Shown: positions 10,517 through 20,990 of the stretch, piece after piece
How positions within the stretch are numbered: the stretch's first letter is position 1
How the letters are laid out: each line of letters begins with the position of its first letter
Assembly: GCA_905250025.1 (NCBI GenBank)
Contig: CAJNOJ010000265.1
Span: 62,001-126,000 of the forward strand
From: Adineta ricciae
Lineage: Eukaryota > Rotifera > Eurotatoria > Adinetida > Adinetidae
DNA length: 64,000 nt
Direction of reading: 5' to 3'
Notes under the pieces: generated by a model
Told to the model about the DNA's origin: nothing
Database searches by the model: none
What the model saw: the letters and a program-made list of their open reading frames with translations, nothing else
Program-made: the position numbers and the translations under genes

Positions 10517-12498
10517 TCAACTTGGACTTGATGATTGCGTTGGCTGAAGCGAGGATAAGTATCGAACTTTCTCATCATTTTGTACAACAATTGGATCTGT
10601 TAAGCTCATCGTTTGTTGATAGACATTCGCTATTTTCTTATAATAAATCAATGCATTCTGATAATCTTCCTTTTGTTCATAAATAAACGCGATATTTTTC
10701 AACATCACCAGAATATTCGGATGGTCCGGTGCTAACTTTTGTTCGTAAATTTTCAATGCTAAATGTAAATGTTCCAATGACAGATCGATCTGATGCAGAC
10801 TTTTATACATTGAACTAATGTTACAATGTAAACTCGCTAGGTTCAAATGATCACTCGGTAGATAGTTTTCGAAAACAGTCAATGCCTGTAAATAATATTT
10901 CAATGCTTGAGAATAGTTCTTCTCTTGCGATATAACCGTACCCATGTTGTTCAAACACATAGCAACACTTGGATGATTCTCGTTATGTGCACATTTGAAA
11001 ATGTCCAAAGCTTTTTGGAAGAAAACTAATGCTTGATGATAAGCACCTTTTTTCCAATGATTCGTCGCAATTGCATTGTGATTCTCGGCTAAATCAGGAT
11101 CAGTTGGTTTCAAGTTTTTCTTCCAGATTTCAAGAGATTTATAATAAAAGCTTAAACTTGAGTCATAGTCTTGCTTGTCGGAATAGATGTGTCCTAGATT
11201 ATAGTAGAGATCTGCTAACATTAACGAATCCGACGATAGAATTTGAATCAGATAGAGATAGTAGCTTTCGGCTTCGTCTAATTGATCCATTCGCCATAGA
11301 AGATTTCCTATCGTTAACAAACTGATTTGATCAGGATTGAAATTACATTTAGCTTGGAGATTTTCATTATTCAAACTCGTTAAATTCATTTGAATTATCC
11401 ACACTTGGTCATTATTGACACAGATGTCGACTAAACGAAACAGTGATCCACACATGAATAGAATTTCCGAAGAATGGATCATTGAATATGGCTGAATATT
11501 TTTAATTCGTGAATCGACATCAATTTCGAAAAGTACTCGTCGTGCATTATCGAGTAAATCCAACGAATCAAGATCAGCCAATGCTTGATGACGATTCAGT
11601 TTCGCCAGAAAAAATGTTTTGATTAAAACCAGTCCACCAGTTGCATCTTTTAACGTTTGTAATTCTTGTTCCGATAGGATAAAACTTCGATAAAGTGTAA
11701 TTGATGATGAATATTGATTATTTTTCAATTCTTGTTGTAAATCGTAGAGAAAGAACCGAATGAGCAAAAGTTTCTCGATCGTTTGTAAGCAAAGAAATGT
11801 GTCTATTAATTTCCGGATACACGTGTCTTTGAAATACCATGACAATGATTGATTTGAGGAGTACGTCTGTTCGAAATTATCGATATGAGTCAGTTGAGTT
11901 TGATTGGTTTTATAGATTTCTCGACAGAGAGAAATGAACGGTTTTCGATCGAGAAAGTTCATTTTAGGATGCAGAAGATACGTTAGGATTAAATTAGAGG
12001 ATATAAAAGAGTTTGTTAACATCTGATCGAGATTTGCGTTGTATATCGAAATGGGAAGAACATCGTCGAGTTTGAACGATGCTGATTGAATCTTTGGGAT
12101 TAAATCATCGATTTTCAACGTCGAAGATTTTATCTAAACGAAACGAACGAGTGAGAGAAGGTTTTCTTCTATGATAGATATACTTTAGAATATTGTTTAC
12201 TGAAATCGATGTCTGAACCGTAAATATAAACAGAAGAAAGTGGTTGTAGTGTGCAAATACAAAGGAGAACGTCTTGAATGAATTGAGCATGAGTGACAAG
12301 GATAACTCGATCGTATGAAGATAGCTTTTGAATATATTCTTCACATTGATGAATATTTTCGAAGATTTTTACATAATTGAAAATAGTTCGGAACTTCTTT
12401 TCAGTTTCTGACCGGTTTATGCCATCAGAATCCAACCAAATGAGAGAAAATCGTTCATAATTGAAGTCTTCTTTGTATAATCCGTTTCCTGTTATCAT
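10517..12498 (-). CDS. ART/TPR family protein, probable ADP-ribosyltransferase pseudoenzyme
   Basis: Exons 12498-12184 and 12133-10517 join in phase 0 over a 50-nt intron, giving 643 residues. Three parts, as in the paralogue at 47152: (1) an N-terminal alpha/beta domain of about 105 residues starting FSLIWLDSDG; (2) a mono-ADP-ribosyltransferase-like middle domain; (3) about six kinesin-light-chain-type TPRs (for example LYYNLGHIYSDKQDYDSSLS, ALKYYLQALTVFENYLPSDH). In the ART region the Arg-containing strand survives (LYRSFILSEQE), but the S-T-S segment and the E-x-E pair of the R-S-E signature are incomplete (HSSEILF). NAD+ transfer is therefore unlikely; a scaffold or decoy role is possible. 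The ORF is fully open, so this is not a simple pseudogene. Confidence 0.8.
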
Positions 12499-13061
12499 TA
12501 TAATCTCAATATCGTCTGTTATGCAGTTAGTTATTTTTTTATTAAGTCACATGCTCTCTTATTTTGACTACATACATTTATTGAAGCGTATCGTCACTCA
12601 GTCAACGTAGTTCTAAATTTAGAAGAAAAACGGAATGGAAAGAGCCGATTAGATTCATTCCCATGCCGAATATCAAAGAGTGTAAACGTATTTGGCCGGC
12701 AGTTTAAATCGGCGAGTAGTTACTGACCTCTATCGGAAGAATGTAAGCGTCATATTCATATATGTCTAACTGATTAAAAAAAACTTTTTAATTAGTTTCC
12801 CATTAGTCCTTTGAGTATGATGTCACAAAACATATACGCATCACTATTGATGTTGAAATATAGCTCTTCGAAGTCTGGCTTCATGATTATGCAATCACAT
12901 ATTTTCGAAAAGAACGGAAGTACTATGACGTATAGTCGGGTATTTTCAACAACTACTTTGATAAACTTTTTCGCGAGATAAGGCGGCTGACTTATATAAC
13001 TAACAGTATGTTCTTGTATTGAAATACATTTTTCGACAATTCGTTGTATCCTGATGTGGAT
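12499..13061. other. Divergent intergenic region
   Basis: Shared 5' flank of the minus-strand ART/TPR gene and the plus-strand F-box gene. No other gene is seen. Confidence 0.5.
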
Positions 13062-13991
13062 ATGATTACACGGTTGGAAGATCTCTGTAATGAAATATTA
13101 CTCGATATATTTGATTATGCGGATGCTCGAGATGTGTATCGAGGTTTTTGGAATTTGAATTCTCGTTTGAACAAACTACTTGCTTCGATTGATTATTTTT
13201 CGCTGGTTGTCGATCATGACGAAAATAATGAAACGATTGCTTTATTAGGCCCGCATATTGGCCAGTTGATAATTAACTCATGGGAGGAAATTGATCTGGA
13301 AAGATTTTCGAATTTATTTTCATTAATGTTAACTCGCCCGTCAGCGAGACAGTTAAAGCAAATTCGAGCTGATACGATGTCAAAACTAAGGTATATTTCA
13401 TTATGTTCAAATATGTACCTATCTCTACCGAATCAACTTGCCCACGATATATTCTCCAGTCGATTTTCTCGTCTCCGATGGGCTCGATTAGGTCATATTG
13501 ATACGCTCAACTCATTTCAATGGTCTCAGTCGTTATCACTTCGTCATCTTCAAGTTGACTGTTCACATACGACCATGATTCCATATATTCTCATGTTGTG
13601 TCCGAATCTGAGTCATCTACATGTCGACTTCCTACGACAAGGCGAGAGAATTTCTCCTTCACCATCAGCAATCTCTAATCATCCACTTCGTCGATTTATC
13701 CTACGAGATTATTGTCGTGTAGTATCTTACGATGATATTGAAACGCTGATTCGCCTTATTCCAAATACAGAAAAGATTGAATTGAGATTCTTATGTAAGA
13801 CTCCATTTATGACTCTAATTCAATACCTTTGTTCACATCTGCATCGATTGCAGCGATTCGACTGTGACATAACTGAATGTCCTATTAGTGCAACAAATTT
13901 GGCCACCATTAGACAAGTTCATCCATGCTTCCAATCTATTGAATGTCGAACATCCGGTGTAGATTTCCGAATATTTTCTACAAAAACGTGA
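13062..13991 (+). CDS. F-box/LRR-like protein
   Basis: A single-exon protein of about 309 residues starting MITRLEDLCNEILLDIFDY, a standard F-box opening (L-P-x-E-I/L-L-x-x-I-F). The rest is made of irregular leucine-rich segments such as LRHLQVDCSHTTMIPYILML and LSHLHVDFLRQ. F-box proteins bind Skp1 in SCF ubiquitin ligases, while the leucine-rich part picks targets. The ATG at 13062 is chosen because the longer frame opens with TTG. Substrate unknown. Bdelloids carry many similar genes. Confidence 0.7.
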   Translation: MITRLEDLCNEILLDIFDYADARDVYRGFWNLNSRLNKLLASIDYFSLVVDHDENNETIALLGPHIGQLIINSWEEIDLERFSNLFSLMLTRPSARQLKQIRADTMSKLRYISLCSNMYLSLPNQLAHDIFSSRFSRLRWARLGHIDTLNSFQWSQSLSLRHLQVDCSHTTMIPYILMLCPNLSHLHVDFLRQGERISPSPSAISNHPLRRFILRDYCRVVSYDDIETLIRLIPNTEKIELRFLCKTPFMTLIQYLCSHLHRLQRFDCDITECPISATNLATIRQVHPCFQSIECRTSGVDFRIFSTKT

Positions 13992-14244
13992 ATTTAATTC
14001 ATATGATTTTTATACGCGAATAAATTCGTTAAGATTCTGATCAAAGTTTACATGTTTGTTGACTGGTACATTGCTAACTACAAATCGTATTGTGATTTAC
14101 GTGGTGATAAAGCATGCTCTGACAGAGCGGCAAAAGAAGAAAAATATAAGCAACTATCGTGTTTTTCCTTTCCTCTCTGTAGAGAAAGAGAAGAACGGAA
14201 GAAAAAAAACGCGATGAAAAAGAAAAAAAAGACATGATTATATA

Positions 14245-14835
14245 ATGCTTACAGTGCACTTTCTATTCGTCTTCTCAGTTTATTTTTGTTTAACCAGTGC
14301 TTTGCTACAAGAAGACATGGCATCATCAGCAGCTAAAACTGGCGTTGAACTAGCGACTTTCGGAGCTGGTTGTTTTTGGGGAACGGAGAAATTCTTTCGT
14401 AAACAATTCGGCAATAATCTTCTCTCTGCTATGGTTGGTTATATGGGTGGCGCTTCGAAGACGACTTATGAAGATGTTTGTACAGGCACTACGAATCATG
14501 CAGAAGTCTTACAAGTTTCGTACGATCCAAGTAAAGTCGTCTATGCTGATCTCGTCCGATTCTTCTTTCGTATGCATGATCCAACGACATTAAATCGACA
14601 AGGAAATGATCGGGGTACTCAATATCGTTCGGTGATATTTACTCATACAAATGAACAGCAGAAAACAGCTGAACAAGTACGTGATGAAGTACAAGCAAGT
14701 GGTAAAGTTAAAGGACAAATTGTCACACAAATACAACCAGCGGATGGCCTTCAATTCTTCAAAGCTGAACAATATCATCAAAAATATTTAGAAGAAAATC
14801 CAGGTGGATATTGTAATCACCGACTTTATTACTAA
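14245..14835 (+). CDS. msrA: Peptide-methionine (S)-S-oxide reductase MsrA
   Basis: Reduces methionine-S-sulfoxide in proteins, a repair enzyme for oxidative damage. The 196-residue single-exon protein has the catalytic GCFWG motif (FGAGCFWGTEKFF), the conserved GYMGG, TYEDVCTGTTNHAEVLQVSYDP, FFRMHDPTTLNRQGND and GTQYRSVIF blocks, and EQYHQKYLEENPGGYC with a C-terminal Cys that could resolve the sulfenic acid. The N terminus MLTVHFLFVFSVYFCLTSA is a hydrophobic leader (secretory or organellar). A second Met at residue 25 (MASSAAKTG) would give a leaderless cytosolic form. Family assignment is secure. Confidence 0.95.
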   Translation: MLTVHFLFVFSVYFCLTSALLQEDMASSAAKTGVELATFGAGCFWGTEKFFRKQFGNNLLSAMVGYMGGASKTTYEDVCTGTTNHAEVLQVSYDPSKVVYADLVRFFFRMHDPTTLNRQGNDRGTQYRSVIFTHTNEQQKTAEQVRDEVQASGKVKGQIVTQIQPADGLQFFKAEQYHQKYLEENPGGYCNHRLYY

Positions 14836-15674
14836 GACAATGGGTTCTGTATTCATATGAAATGATTTTTAGTTACTTCAGAAGTATAAATAAATAAATA
14901 TATAGAGAGAGAAAGAGAAACTCTTGACTAAAACATCAAAGATAATTAATTCTTGACATATGAATAAGTCTAACACGCTCCATGTGAAATAAATCCAATT
15001 ACCAACTGTTTTGAAGAGTAGTTTGTGGTGTTTAACAAACTCGACAGACACAATTACCTGCTTCTTCCCGTGGAAGTATCGTCTTGCTGTAGTAGTATAA
15101 GGTTATCAACCATATTAAATATGAATGAGGTCGTATCTGAGAAAAAACCTACCGTCTATAATCTAAAAAAGTATTATTTGGAACTTTTATTATTGATTTA
15201 AAATATCATGATTTCACATAGTTTTTAAAAGAATGCGAAAATTTACAACCTATGCCGTGACCATAAATAGTAAGGAGAAAATTATTTATCTTAGTAAGTG
15301 CCTGCTACATCAGTCAGAGACGTTACTCTTTCTATACGATTTTTCAAGGATTATAAAAACGGGAACTCTCCGAGATATGTAATTTTATGTCGAAATACTC
15401 ATATTAGAGCAAATGATTTTAACAGAAGCCTAGCACTAGGTAGATGAGTTAACTTTCGAATTCGCTGACAGATTGAAAGAAAAGCATAGTTCATTAGATA
15501 TACCCCTATCAATTTTTGGTCATAGTATCTCGGGTGCGTCACATGAATATCCGTGTGGAAGATCAAAGATTTTGATTCGATTCTTTAGTTATCAAGGTGA
15601 AATTTCATATTAATTAGATCATTTTAATTCGCACCTCAGTTCACAGCACGTGCCACTGAACGATTTTCACAGCT
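14836..15674. other. Intergenic, no gene seen
   Basis: AT-rich with a short GA-rich run near 14905. No ORF has recognisable protein features. It contains the 5' flank of the mucin-like receptor gene. Confidence 0.5.
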
Positions 15675-17806
15675 ATGCAACTACAAGGTAACCTAACTAC
15701 GTAGTACATTTTGATATGGTCATTTTCTCTCTTTTCAAACTATTTATTAATCTTAGCTGTTTTTTCAATGCTTTGTTTCCTATCACAAGGGTCAATCCTC
15801 GTATTGACAAATGCAAACTCGACAGAACCAGACATTGCATCAATAAGCTCTGCGGTAACAGATTTTTTGGCAACAGTTTTTACGACAATAAGCACTTCTA
15901 CGTTTACCGATTCCTTGATACCCTTAACTTATGAAACATCAGTATTTGAAGCAACAATCGCTACCGCAACGGCACTAGCAGGTGACTCCACTTCAATTTC
16001 CATAAATACCACTACAGTACTAAGCGATGCCACGATAATAACGAGCGATAACACAATAGCAACAAACAATACTGCACCAACAGTAGGTGGTACTACAGCA
16101 GCAACAAACGATACTGCACCAACAGTAGGTGGTACTACAGCAGCAACAAACGATACTGCACCAACAGTAGGTGGTACTACAGCAGCAACAAACGATACTG
16201 CACCAACAGTAGGTGGTACTACAGCAGCAACAAACGATACTGCACCAACAGTAGGTGGTACTACAGCAGCAACAAAAGATACTGTAACAAAAAATAATAC
16301 AACACCCTCACCTTTACCCACAGCAGGAACAAGCAATACTGCAGCAACACCGACCAATACCGCAGCAACAGCCATAACATCTCAAAGCTCCACAATATCT
16401 TCTTTACTCGCGAACATTACTATAGTTAATTGCGATTGTTCCACATTCTGCTTTAATGGATCAGCGAATATTACAGACGGAAGCGAATTCAACAGAGATA
16501 TTGTAGAAGGTAGAGAACCTCGAGCGCCTACGTCAGACGCAGCGTCTGTCCGTAAGTTCTATTCTTGTAATGATAAATAGATGATTCACGTTGAGCAAAT
16601 TATATGTAGGCAACTCATTAGTTGACAACAACGGATGTCAAATACCCTATAATATTTCCCATTTAAATGTAAATGCCACTTCGTATATATGGTTCTGTTA
16701 CAAAGACCAATGTTGGTCTAACGGCAACAACACATCGAATTGCCCATCAGGTGAGTTATTTTGCCAAGCCTGTCAATAAACATCATAGTTTGAAGACGTC
16801 TAAAAATATTGGTGGCTTAACCTATCATATTGTTTGCTAAAGTGTCCCTAGAAAGACGGCAAACGCTGTATGAACCACCGTGCCAAGTAAATGCTATGAA
16901 ATATATTTTAATTTGCTAAAAAGATGATGTACATCAGCTGTTAGAGTGTATCGTCTAAATATTCTGATTTTATATAGGAAAATATGCATTGATTGAACTT
17001 ACCTCGGATGAACCGAACAAAACGATTAGTATCAATGTTCAAAGTTTAAGTAAACGCAGCCGTTCGACGACTCAAGAACAAGAATGCCTTCATTATTATT
17101 ATTATATGCCTATGTCGGATTACACAGAGGAAAACATTGAAGTACATATGATCAACAGTACAAAGAGCATTGTACTCCAAAATGTGACAAACCAGAGTAC
17201 GACGAACAAGGGTTGGCAAAAAGTTAGTTTAAATATGTCTCGTTCTGAAGATAATTACACAGTAAATCAAGAAACTGGAATAGTTAATCGAAGTTCATTC
17301 TGTTTTTAACTTTAATAGCTTGAATTTCATTTCAAAACTACAAAAAATTCGACAAGTACTGATCCAGTTTATTTCGCACTTGATGAAATCGCTGTGTATA
17401 ACGTTAGTTGTAAAGGTTAGTTGAGTTCAGCTGATGACGTACAAAACATATTCCAATTAATAACACTTACTTGCGTTTAAATATGTTTTAGTTGTTGATA
17501 CATTGCAAAATCCATCTTCAACAACAACAACTTCACCTCTCCCATCGAGTTCGATAGAGGCTTTTGTTAAATTCACATCACTTCGTTTTCTTTTCATTTT
17601 TAGCGACAACCGATGTCGGCCTAATTGTGGCTCTGACGCTTGGTTTAGGAATTCCGTTCATTTTCGGAATTATGGCTGGCATTTTCTATTTGATGAAAAA
17701 ATATTTGCATAAAAAACTACGCCACAGACAAGATAGTTATATACCGACTGCACAACTTCCAAGCAACCAATATGGTTATTACGGTATTGGACTATCGAGT
17801 TTCTGA
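15675..17806 (+). CDS. Mucin-like type I membrane protein with MAM-like domain
   Basis: Seven exons: 15675-15687, 15757-16551, 16610-16750, 16978-17261, 17319-17415, 17492-17548, 17604-17806, giving 529 residues in perfect phase. A signal peptide (MQLQAVFSMLCFLSQG) is built across a 13-nt first exon. Then comes a Thr/Ser/Ala-rich mucin-like region with five tandem 14-residue units, then an ectodomain with CLHYYYYM, GWQKVSLNM and YFALDEIAVYNVSCK. The last of these matches the closing strand of MAM domains (IALDDI...C). A TM helix follows (VALTLGLGIPFIFGIMAGIF), then a short basic tail ending GYYGIGLSSF. A cell-surface glycoprotein or adhesion molecule is likely. The MAM call rests on order and spacing. 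Confidence 0.75.
16061..16270 (+). repeat. Coding minisatellite, five 42-bp units
   Basis: Five head-to-tail copies of a 42-bp unit encoding NDTAPTVGGTTAAT. The copies are almost identical (the first has AAC for GAC). It lies in frame in the mucin-like region, so copy-number change alters stalk length without a frameshift. Confidence 0.95.
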
Positions 17807-18421
17807 CAAATTTTCAACGTTATAATTTAGTTAGTATTTTTCACGGCTTTAATTAAAAACTTTACAAAAAATGATATGATTTGAAGAATTTTATACTTAA
17901 TTGATAACCATATATGATTTCATAAGTCTGGAATCATGTTTATGCTTCGACTTTCTTCTCTCTAGTTCTAATATCGACCTTGTCAGAGTGTCTGTTTCTC
18001 TCCCATAAACAAAAATCATGTTTTCTAATAACATCAACGTCGTAGGTAACAAATTTTATTTCCGTGAGCAACGTTAGCACCCCCATCGTCAATTCGTCAC
18101 AGTCGTAAAGACATCATTATATTTGAAATGACTTTATGGCAACTAAAAAGAGAACAAGTAAATGGTTTGAGACGAGTGCATGACAAAATAATCGACATTA
18201 AATGAAAGAGAATACATAGGTGAAAGTTGTAAATATATTGTAAAGGAAATTGGTTTTTCGACACAATAAACAACAAAATATTGTTAAGAATGGCTGGAAA
18301 AACAGATGAAAACAACGAAGTTACCATACCTTACACGACAACGTTTATTTTTCTCATTTTATTCACAAAAAAAATCAAATCTTCAATCAGCAGAAAAAGA
18401 ATAAAAGGGTCTATAATTGAA
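17807..18421. other. Convergent 3' flanks, no gene seen
   Basis: Lies between the mucin-like gene and the convergent papain-family gene. Only short chance ORFs are present. Confidence 0.5.
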
Positions 18422-19493
18422 CTAAACACCTGTAGTGCTCATCAAAAGCATTGTGGTACTAGACTGTCGTAATTTTTTACGTGATCGTCTGCGTCGTGAA
18501 TCTGTGTGATAATATTGCGTTGTTGCTAAACTTTGCATTGGTGGCGAATAATCCATTCGAGGTACAATTTGTGTTATAGCCCATGAATAATCTGGATAAT
18601 TGACAAGACGTTCATCTAGTAAGTATTGGTATGGGAGAAAACAATAACCGTAATATCCCTAAAGAGAAATATGAATTCGTATTTTTCTATACAAAAAAGA
18701 AAAGGAAAATCCTTGCCCTACCCAATCGCGTCCCCATGAATTTCGTGCGATAAAATGCTCGGTATCATCGTCATATCCAACAATGAGTATAGCATGGGAA
18801 GTTAAATATGCAATTTCATAATCACTTGGATCGGGTATTGATATATAACCACCATTAGCATTAGCTTCGCCATTGATCTCATACTTCATTTTCACGGCTA
18901 TAACTGCTGGTATTTGATTTGCTAAACACGTTCTTATTGCATTAACCTCAAGTGGAAAACGAAGTGGAATGATAGTATGTTGCCTTGCAGCCAGATACAC
19001 ATCAGGTGGTGGTTTTCGATTTAGTAAACGTCGATCATATGGCCAAATTTCTTCTTTACATATCCCGTATTTACGCATTCCAACGACAACATTCTTTCGT
19101 GATGCACCTGCATCTTCGACATTACGAGTTCTTTGATCGATGATTTGTCCATTGAAATATATAAATAAGCGAGATATTGGGGTATATACACCGCTTCGAC
19201 GCTTTAGTAAATATTCACATGCACTGGCAAATGCACTCGATACACTAAAAGACATTAGTTCAAGTCGACTTTAAGTCCTAACGAAAACTAAAGAATTCCT
19301 ACCAAGTATTCATGTAGTCTTGATTTACAATCGGTGACATCCATCGACGTAGGTCAACTTGACGTGGCAACGGGCCATAAGCTGCATTATCTGAAAATAT
19401 TGCTGTGCGAAACAATTCCGCACTATCGAATGAACGATTCGATCTTGACTTATGAACTTTGGTAGTAGTTAACAGTTGGCTTCTTGATAACAT
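18422..19493 (-). CDS. Papain-family (C1A) cysteine protease
   Basis: Exons 19493-19303, 19244-18722 and 18658-18422 join in phase to give 316 residues. The mature-enzyme start LPRQVDLRRWMSPIVNQ is typical of C1A proteases of the 'GSCTANA' kind. The catalytic Cys lies in NTCVSSAFASACEYL, and its codon (TG|T) is split by intron 1. The His sits in SHAILIVGYDDD and the Asn in ARNSWGRDW, followed by GYYGYCFLPYQYL. No signal peptide is visible and the pro-region is short. A Ser/Arg-rich C-terminal tail (HTDSRRRRSRKKLRQSS) is extra to the family. Intracellular proteolysis is the simplest role. Confidence 0.88.
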
Positions 19494-19931
19494 TCTTGTC
19501 TACTAGTAAGAAATGTGCCTATGAAGTTAGAAAGAGAGAGACGCATTTAATGTTTGTTTTTGTCGATAGTGATCAACAACAGAAAGATACAGATCGATGT
19601 ATGTTTATAGTCGTCAGCATGGCAAATTGAGTGCAGTGAGTAGGAGTCATACTAGTTTCGTTTGATAATTTTATTTTGATATACACCCGAAGAAACGTAG
19701 TTGACATATCTACCTTCATCATCGACAAAATGATGTCAATTAGAAGAAACATTACTGCTGCTTTCTCTCCACACATAATTCGACAAAGATGTGTAGATAT
19801 CAGGTAATCATATAAACATAAATTAATATTTAAAAAATCAGAGAGATTATCAATCGTGTACACAAAAACCATAAGTTTCACTTTTTATTCGGAAAGAAAA
19901 ATAATGGTTACAATTTGGAATTTATCTTGAA
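19494..19931. other. Intergenic, no supported gene
   Basis: About 440 bp with chance ORFs only, between the protease start and the 3' end of the secreted orphan gene. Confidence 0.45.
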
Positions 19932-20576
19932 TTAATTACCAACAGGAGATGTTCCATTCCACATTGTCAAGCCTCGAACAGGATTGAGACTATCGACTAT
20001 TGACCATTTAAATCGCATCGTTCCACCAAAGATAACTGACACATTTCCAGTATCACCATGATGTACACCTAGATCAAATATATGTCTACCCGGACGTACA
20101 AGAACGACAGCAGATTGAATAATGGGCAAAGTTGCATATTCGTAAGGTAAGTGATGTTGACTGAGCCACTGATCAAAGTGAGCAGCGGTTTCTCCAGATA
20201 TTGGATTAGTAAGAAGATGACGATTGGCTTTGTTTGGTGTACGTTGGTCGCCAACGATGAGGTGATCATCAACCAGTAATTTAATATGAACACCTTTACC
20301 TTTATATATTTCGCAAGAGCCTTGATAAGTTATCTCGAAAAGCGTCGATTCGGCAACATTGAAAACTGTTCGTAAACCAGGCACTGGAATGTATATATCA
20401 GAAACGGAAACCTTAAAATGGCTGGGATTTTGATATTTGAAGTAGAAATGAGTAGGCGACACAGACAAATCACGTTTCGTTCTTGCTGGAACATCAATAA
20501 CTTCATCGTTCAATGTATTGTTGCATCGAACAACGACCAGTAGGATACAGCTAATAAAAAAAGTAATTGATGGCAT
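19932..20576 (-). CDS. Secreted protein of unknown family
   Basis: A single-exon 214-residue protein. The start MPSITFFISCILLVVVRC is a clear signal peptide. A dibasic site follows (ARTKRDL, near residue 33), which could allow furin-type processing. The body is beta-rich with FKVSVSDIYIPVPGLRT, FEITYQGSCEIYKG, LLVDDHLIVGDQRTP and GRHIFDLGVHHGDTGNVSV. N-glycosylation sequons occur in NVSV and near the C terminus (WNGT). I do not recognise the family; the pattern suggests a single compact extracellular beta-sandwich. Confidence 0.7.
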   Translation of the reverse strand: MPSITFFISCILLVVVRCNNTLNDEVIDVPARTKRDLSVSPTHFYFKYQNPSHFKVSVSDIYIPVPGLRTVFNVAESTLFEITYQGSCEIYKGKGVHIKLLVDDHLIVGDQRTPNKANRHLLTNPISGETAAHFDQWLSQHHLPYEYATLPIIQSAVVLVRPGRHIFDLGVHHGDTGNVSVIFGGTMRFKWSIVDSLNPVRGLTMWNGTSPVGN

Positions 20577-20990
20577 TCTATTAATACTGGTATAGATGTA
20601 TTACATGTCGATCGCATAGTTTTCATTGCTTTAAATACATAGGAACGATGGTCTGTACGGTGTTTTCAATTATAATTGAAATATTATCACGCGCATCTTA
20701 TGTTCTCAAATCGCTTTCTTGGAAAAAGGGGAAGTGATTTGAAATGCAGTACCGTCTTTATTTGCTACAATTGGGGAACAACCGCTGGAAGAGATATTTT
20801 TGTTTTTCAAAAGATTAGTTTTAAAGCCGCTGTATCTTCGCCAGTTTTTCAAGCCGTCTGAAAAGTCAGGATTCGATTTATCTCATATTTCATGAAAAAG
20901 CTAACCGAAGGATTACTTCCCCGTTCGCGACAACACTAACATATAAATACACAGACATCAGTATCTATGAATTATTATTAGAAGATCAAA
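20577..20990. other. Divergent intergenic region
   Basis: Shared upstream region of the secreted orphan (minus) and the RGM-like gene (plus). No gene is seen. Confidence 0.5.

Noticed and set aside
16061-16270. CRISPR-like regular repeats
   Set aside because: No spacers; the units are contiguous, in frame and code for a mucin-like stalk.
15929-16375. Minus-strand Val/Ala-rich repetitive ORF
   Set aside because: Antisense shadow of the 42-bp minisatellite in the mucin-like gene.
18422-19493. First reading of the protease as lacking its catalytic Cys
   Set aside because: The unspliced frame gives SFSVSSAFA, but the correct splice (19303 to 19244) restores NTCVSSAFA.
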